Program-made: the position numbers and the translations under genes | Shown here: positions 63,597 to 64,000 of the stretch, piece by piece | How positions within the stretch are numbered: the first letter of the stretch is position 1 | Layout of the letters: each line of letters opens with the position of its first letter | Assembly: GCA_050291365.1 (NCBI GenBank) | Contig: JBNKJS010000038.1 | Span: forward strand, 1 to 64,000 | DNA: 64,000 nucleotides | DNA from: JAAGZL01 sp050291365 | Lineage (GTDB): Bacteria; Pseudomonadota; Gammaproteobacteria; Chromatiales; Chromatiaceae | Direction: 5' to 3' | Notes under the pieces: model-generated | What the model was told of the DNA's origin: nothing | The model's database searches: none | The model's input: only the letters and a program-made list of their open reading frames with translations

Positions 63597-64000
63597 GCCC
63601 CAACCTCTTTGGGCTTGGGCGCAGGCCGGGTCGCATCCAGGGCGTTGGCCCTGGTCTCTACCTCAGACCAAAACACCCCATCCTGTTTCAGGGTTTTTCG
63701 CAAGGATGCATCTTTGTAGATACGCATAAAGCGAAATAGATCTCGCTTGGTCAGACCAAGCAACATGGCCGAAAACCAGAGCGAACCAATATCCTTCACC
63801 ACCCAGCGTCTCGGTGTACTGCTCCGCACCTGCACCCGATGCAGGTCGATTACATGCAGATGCAGATTGGACTCTGAGCCATCCCACGGCTGTTGTAACA
63901 TGAAGTGGCACAGATAGAAGTCACGATGATTAACCCCGTTTTCGTGCATGGTACGGGCGATCTGGGCCAGCCTCTTAATCAGGTTCCATTTTGTTGCTGG
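63593..64000 (-). CDS. waaP: LPS core heptose(I) kinase, C-terminal part
   Basis: The frame is open through the window end (codons before the internal Met read LIKRLAQIARTM), so this is the last about 135 residues of a gene that begins outside. The catalytic loop GVNHRDFYLCHFML and the metal segment HVIDLHRVQVR are hallmarks of WaaP/RfaP, which phosphorylates heptose I of the inner core. The neighbour order supports the call. Confidence 0.95.
   Translation of the reverse strand, partial: PATKWNLIKRLAQIARTMHENGVNHRDFYLCHFMLQQPWDGSESNLHLHVIDLHRVQVRSSTPRRWVVKDIGSLWFSAMLLGLTKRDLFRFMRIYKDASLRKTLKQDGVFWSEVETRANALDATRPAPKPKEVGA

Overview
The window reads as one large lipopolysaccharide / surface-polysaccharide locus of a Gammaproteobacterium. 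The evidence is Pseudomonas-like LPS-core gene order at both ends (waaA, gmhA, a FAD oxidoreductase / aldo-keto reductase pair, ugd and hldE at the left; waaP, InaA-type kinases, a tandem kinase and a WapO-like carbamoyltransferase at the right) and a wbpV-wbpL-wbpM-like trio. Genus cannot be fixed from the sequence alone; several sulfotransferases would suit a marine or sulfur-cycling lineage, but that is inference. Nearly everything is on the minus strand, except the leftmost methyltransferase (300-962) and a three-gene plus-strand block (42562-46397). By eye the ends are GC-richer and the stretch of about 15-47 kb is clearly AT-rich, as expected of horizontally exchanged O-antigen/capsule DNA.

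Layout. 1-210: tandem 7-bp and 14-bp repeats. 300-9340: PCMT-family methyltransferase, then (minus) two LPS-kinase-fold genes, hldE, ugd, FAD oxidoreductase, aldo/keto reductase, gmhA and waaA. 9407-15571: a sugar-initiation module (4,6-dehydratase; a WecA/WbpL-type phosphoglycosyltransferase fused to a DegT aminotransferase; an SDR; a GT2). 16157-22055: GT61, Wzt, Wzm, a GT4/GT41-like enzyme and a sulfotransferase. 22330-24536: a 3-amino-3,6-dideoxyhexose cassette (aminotransferase, GNAT, FdtA/QdtA isomerase). 24613-32872: a compact acyl-building cassette (ANL ligase, ACP, FkbH-like HAD enzyme, MaoC-SDR fusion, methyltransferase, FabH-like synthase, MBL hydrolase, SDR, second ACP). 33194-36051: GT61, a BKACE (DUF849) enzyme and a NeuD-like acyltransferase. 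36150-40704: broken GT2 pieces, two GT4 enzymes, a broken rmd and an intact gmd. 41608-46397: PglC-type initiating transferase, then (plus) flippase, sulfotransferase and GT39-like membrane enzyme. 46425-57407: sulfotransferase, HisF/HisH/amidotransferase trio and a Campylobacter-type GDP-linked legionaminic acid pathway without an evident legC. 57428-64000: acetyltransferase, surface carbohydrate protein, carbamoyltransferase and LPS-core kinases, ending in a waaP cut by the window edge.

How it fits together (inference). The flanks build and phosphorylate/carbamoylate the heptose core. The middle makes UDP-4-keto/4-amino sugars, a 3-amino sugar (dTDP-linked by analogy; rmlA/rmlB not here) and an amidinated legionaminic acid, assembles them with about seven glycosyltransferases, decorates them with sulfate and probably an unusual ACP-built acyl group, and exports the product by an ABC transporter and/or a Wzx-type flippase. 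The acyl cassette, adjacent to amino-sugar genes and a BKACE, is the best candidate for an undescribed modification system. Rmd and GT2 wrecks show the locus has been remodelled by gene replacement.
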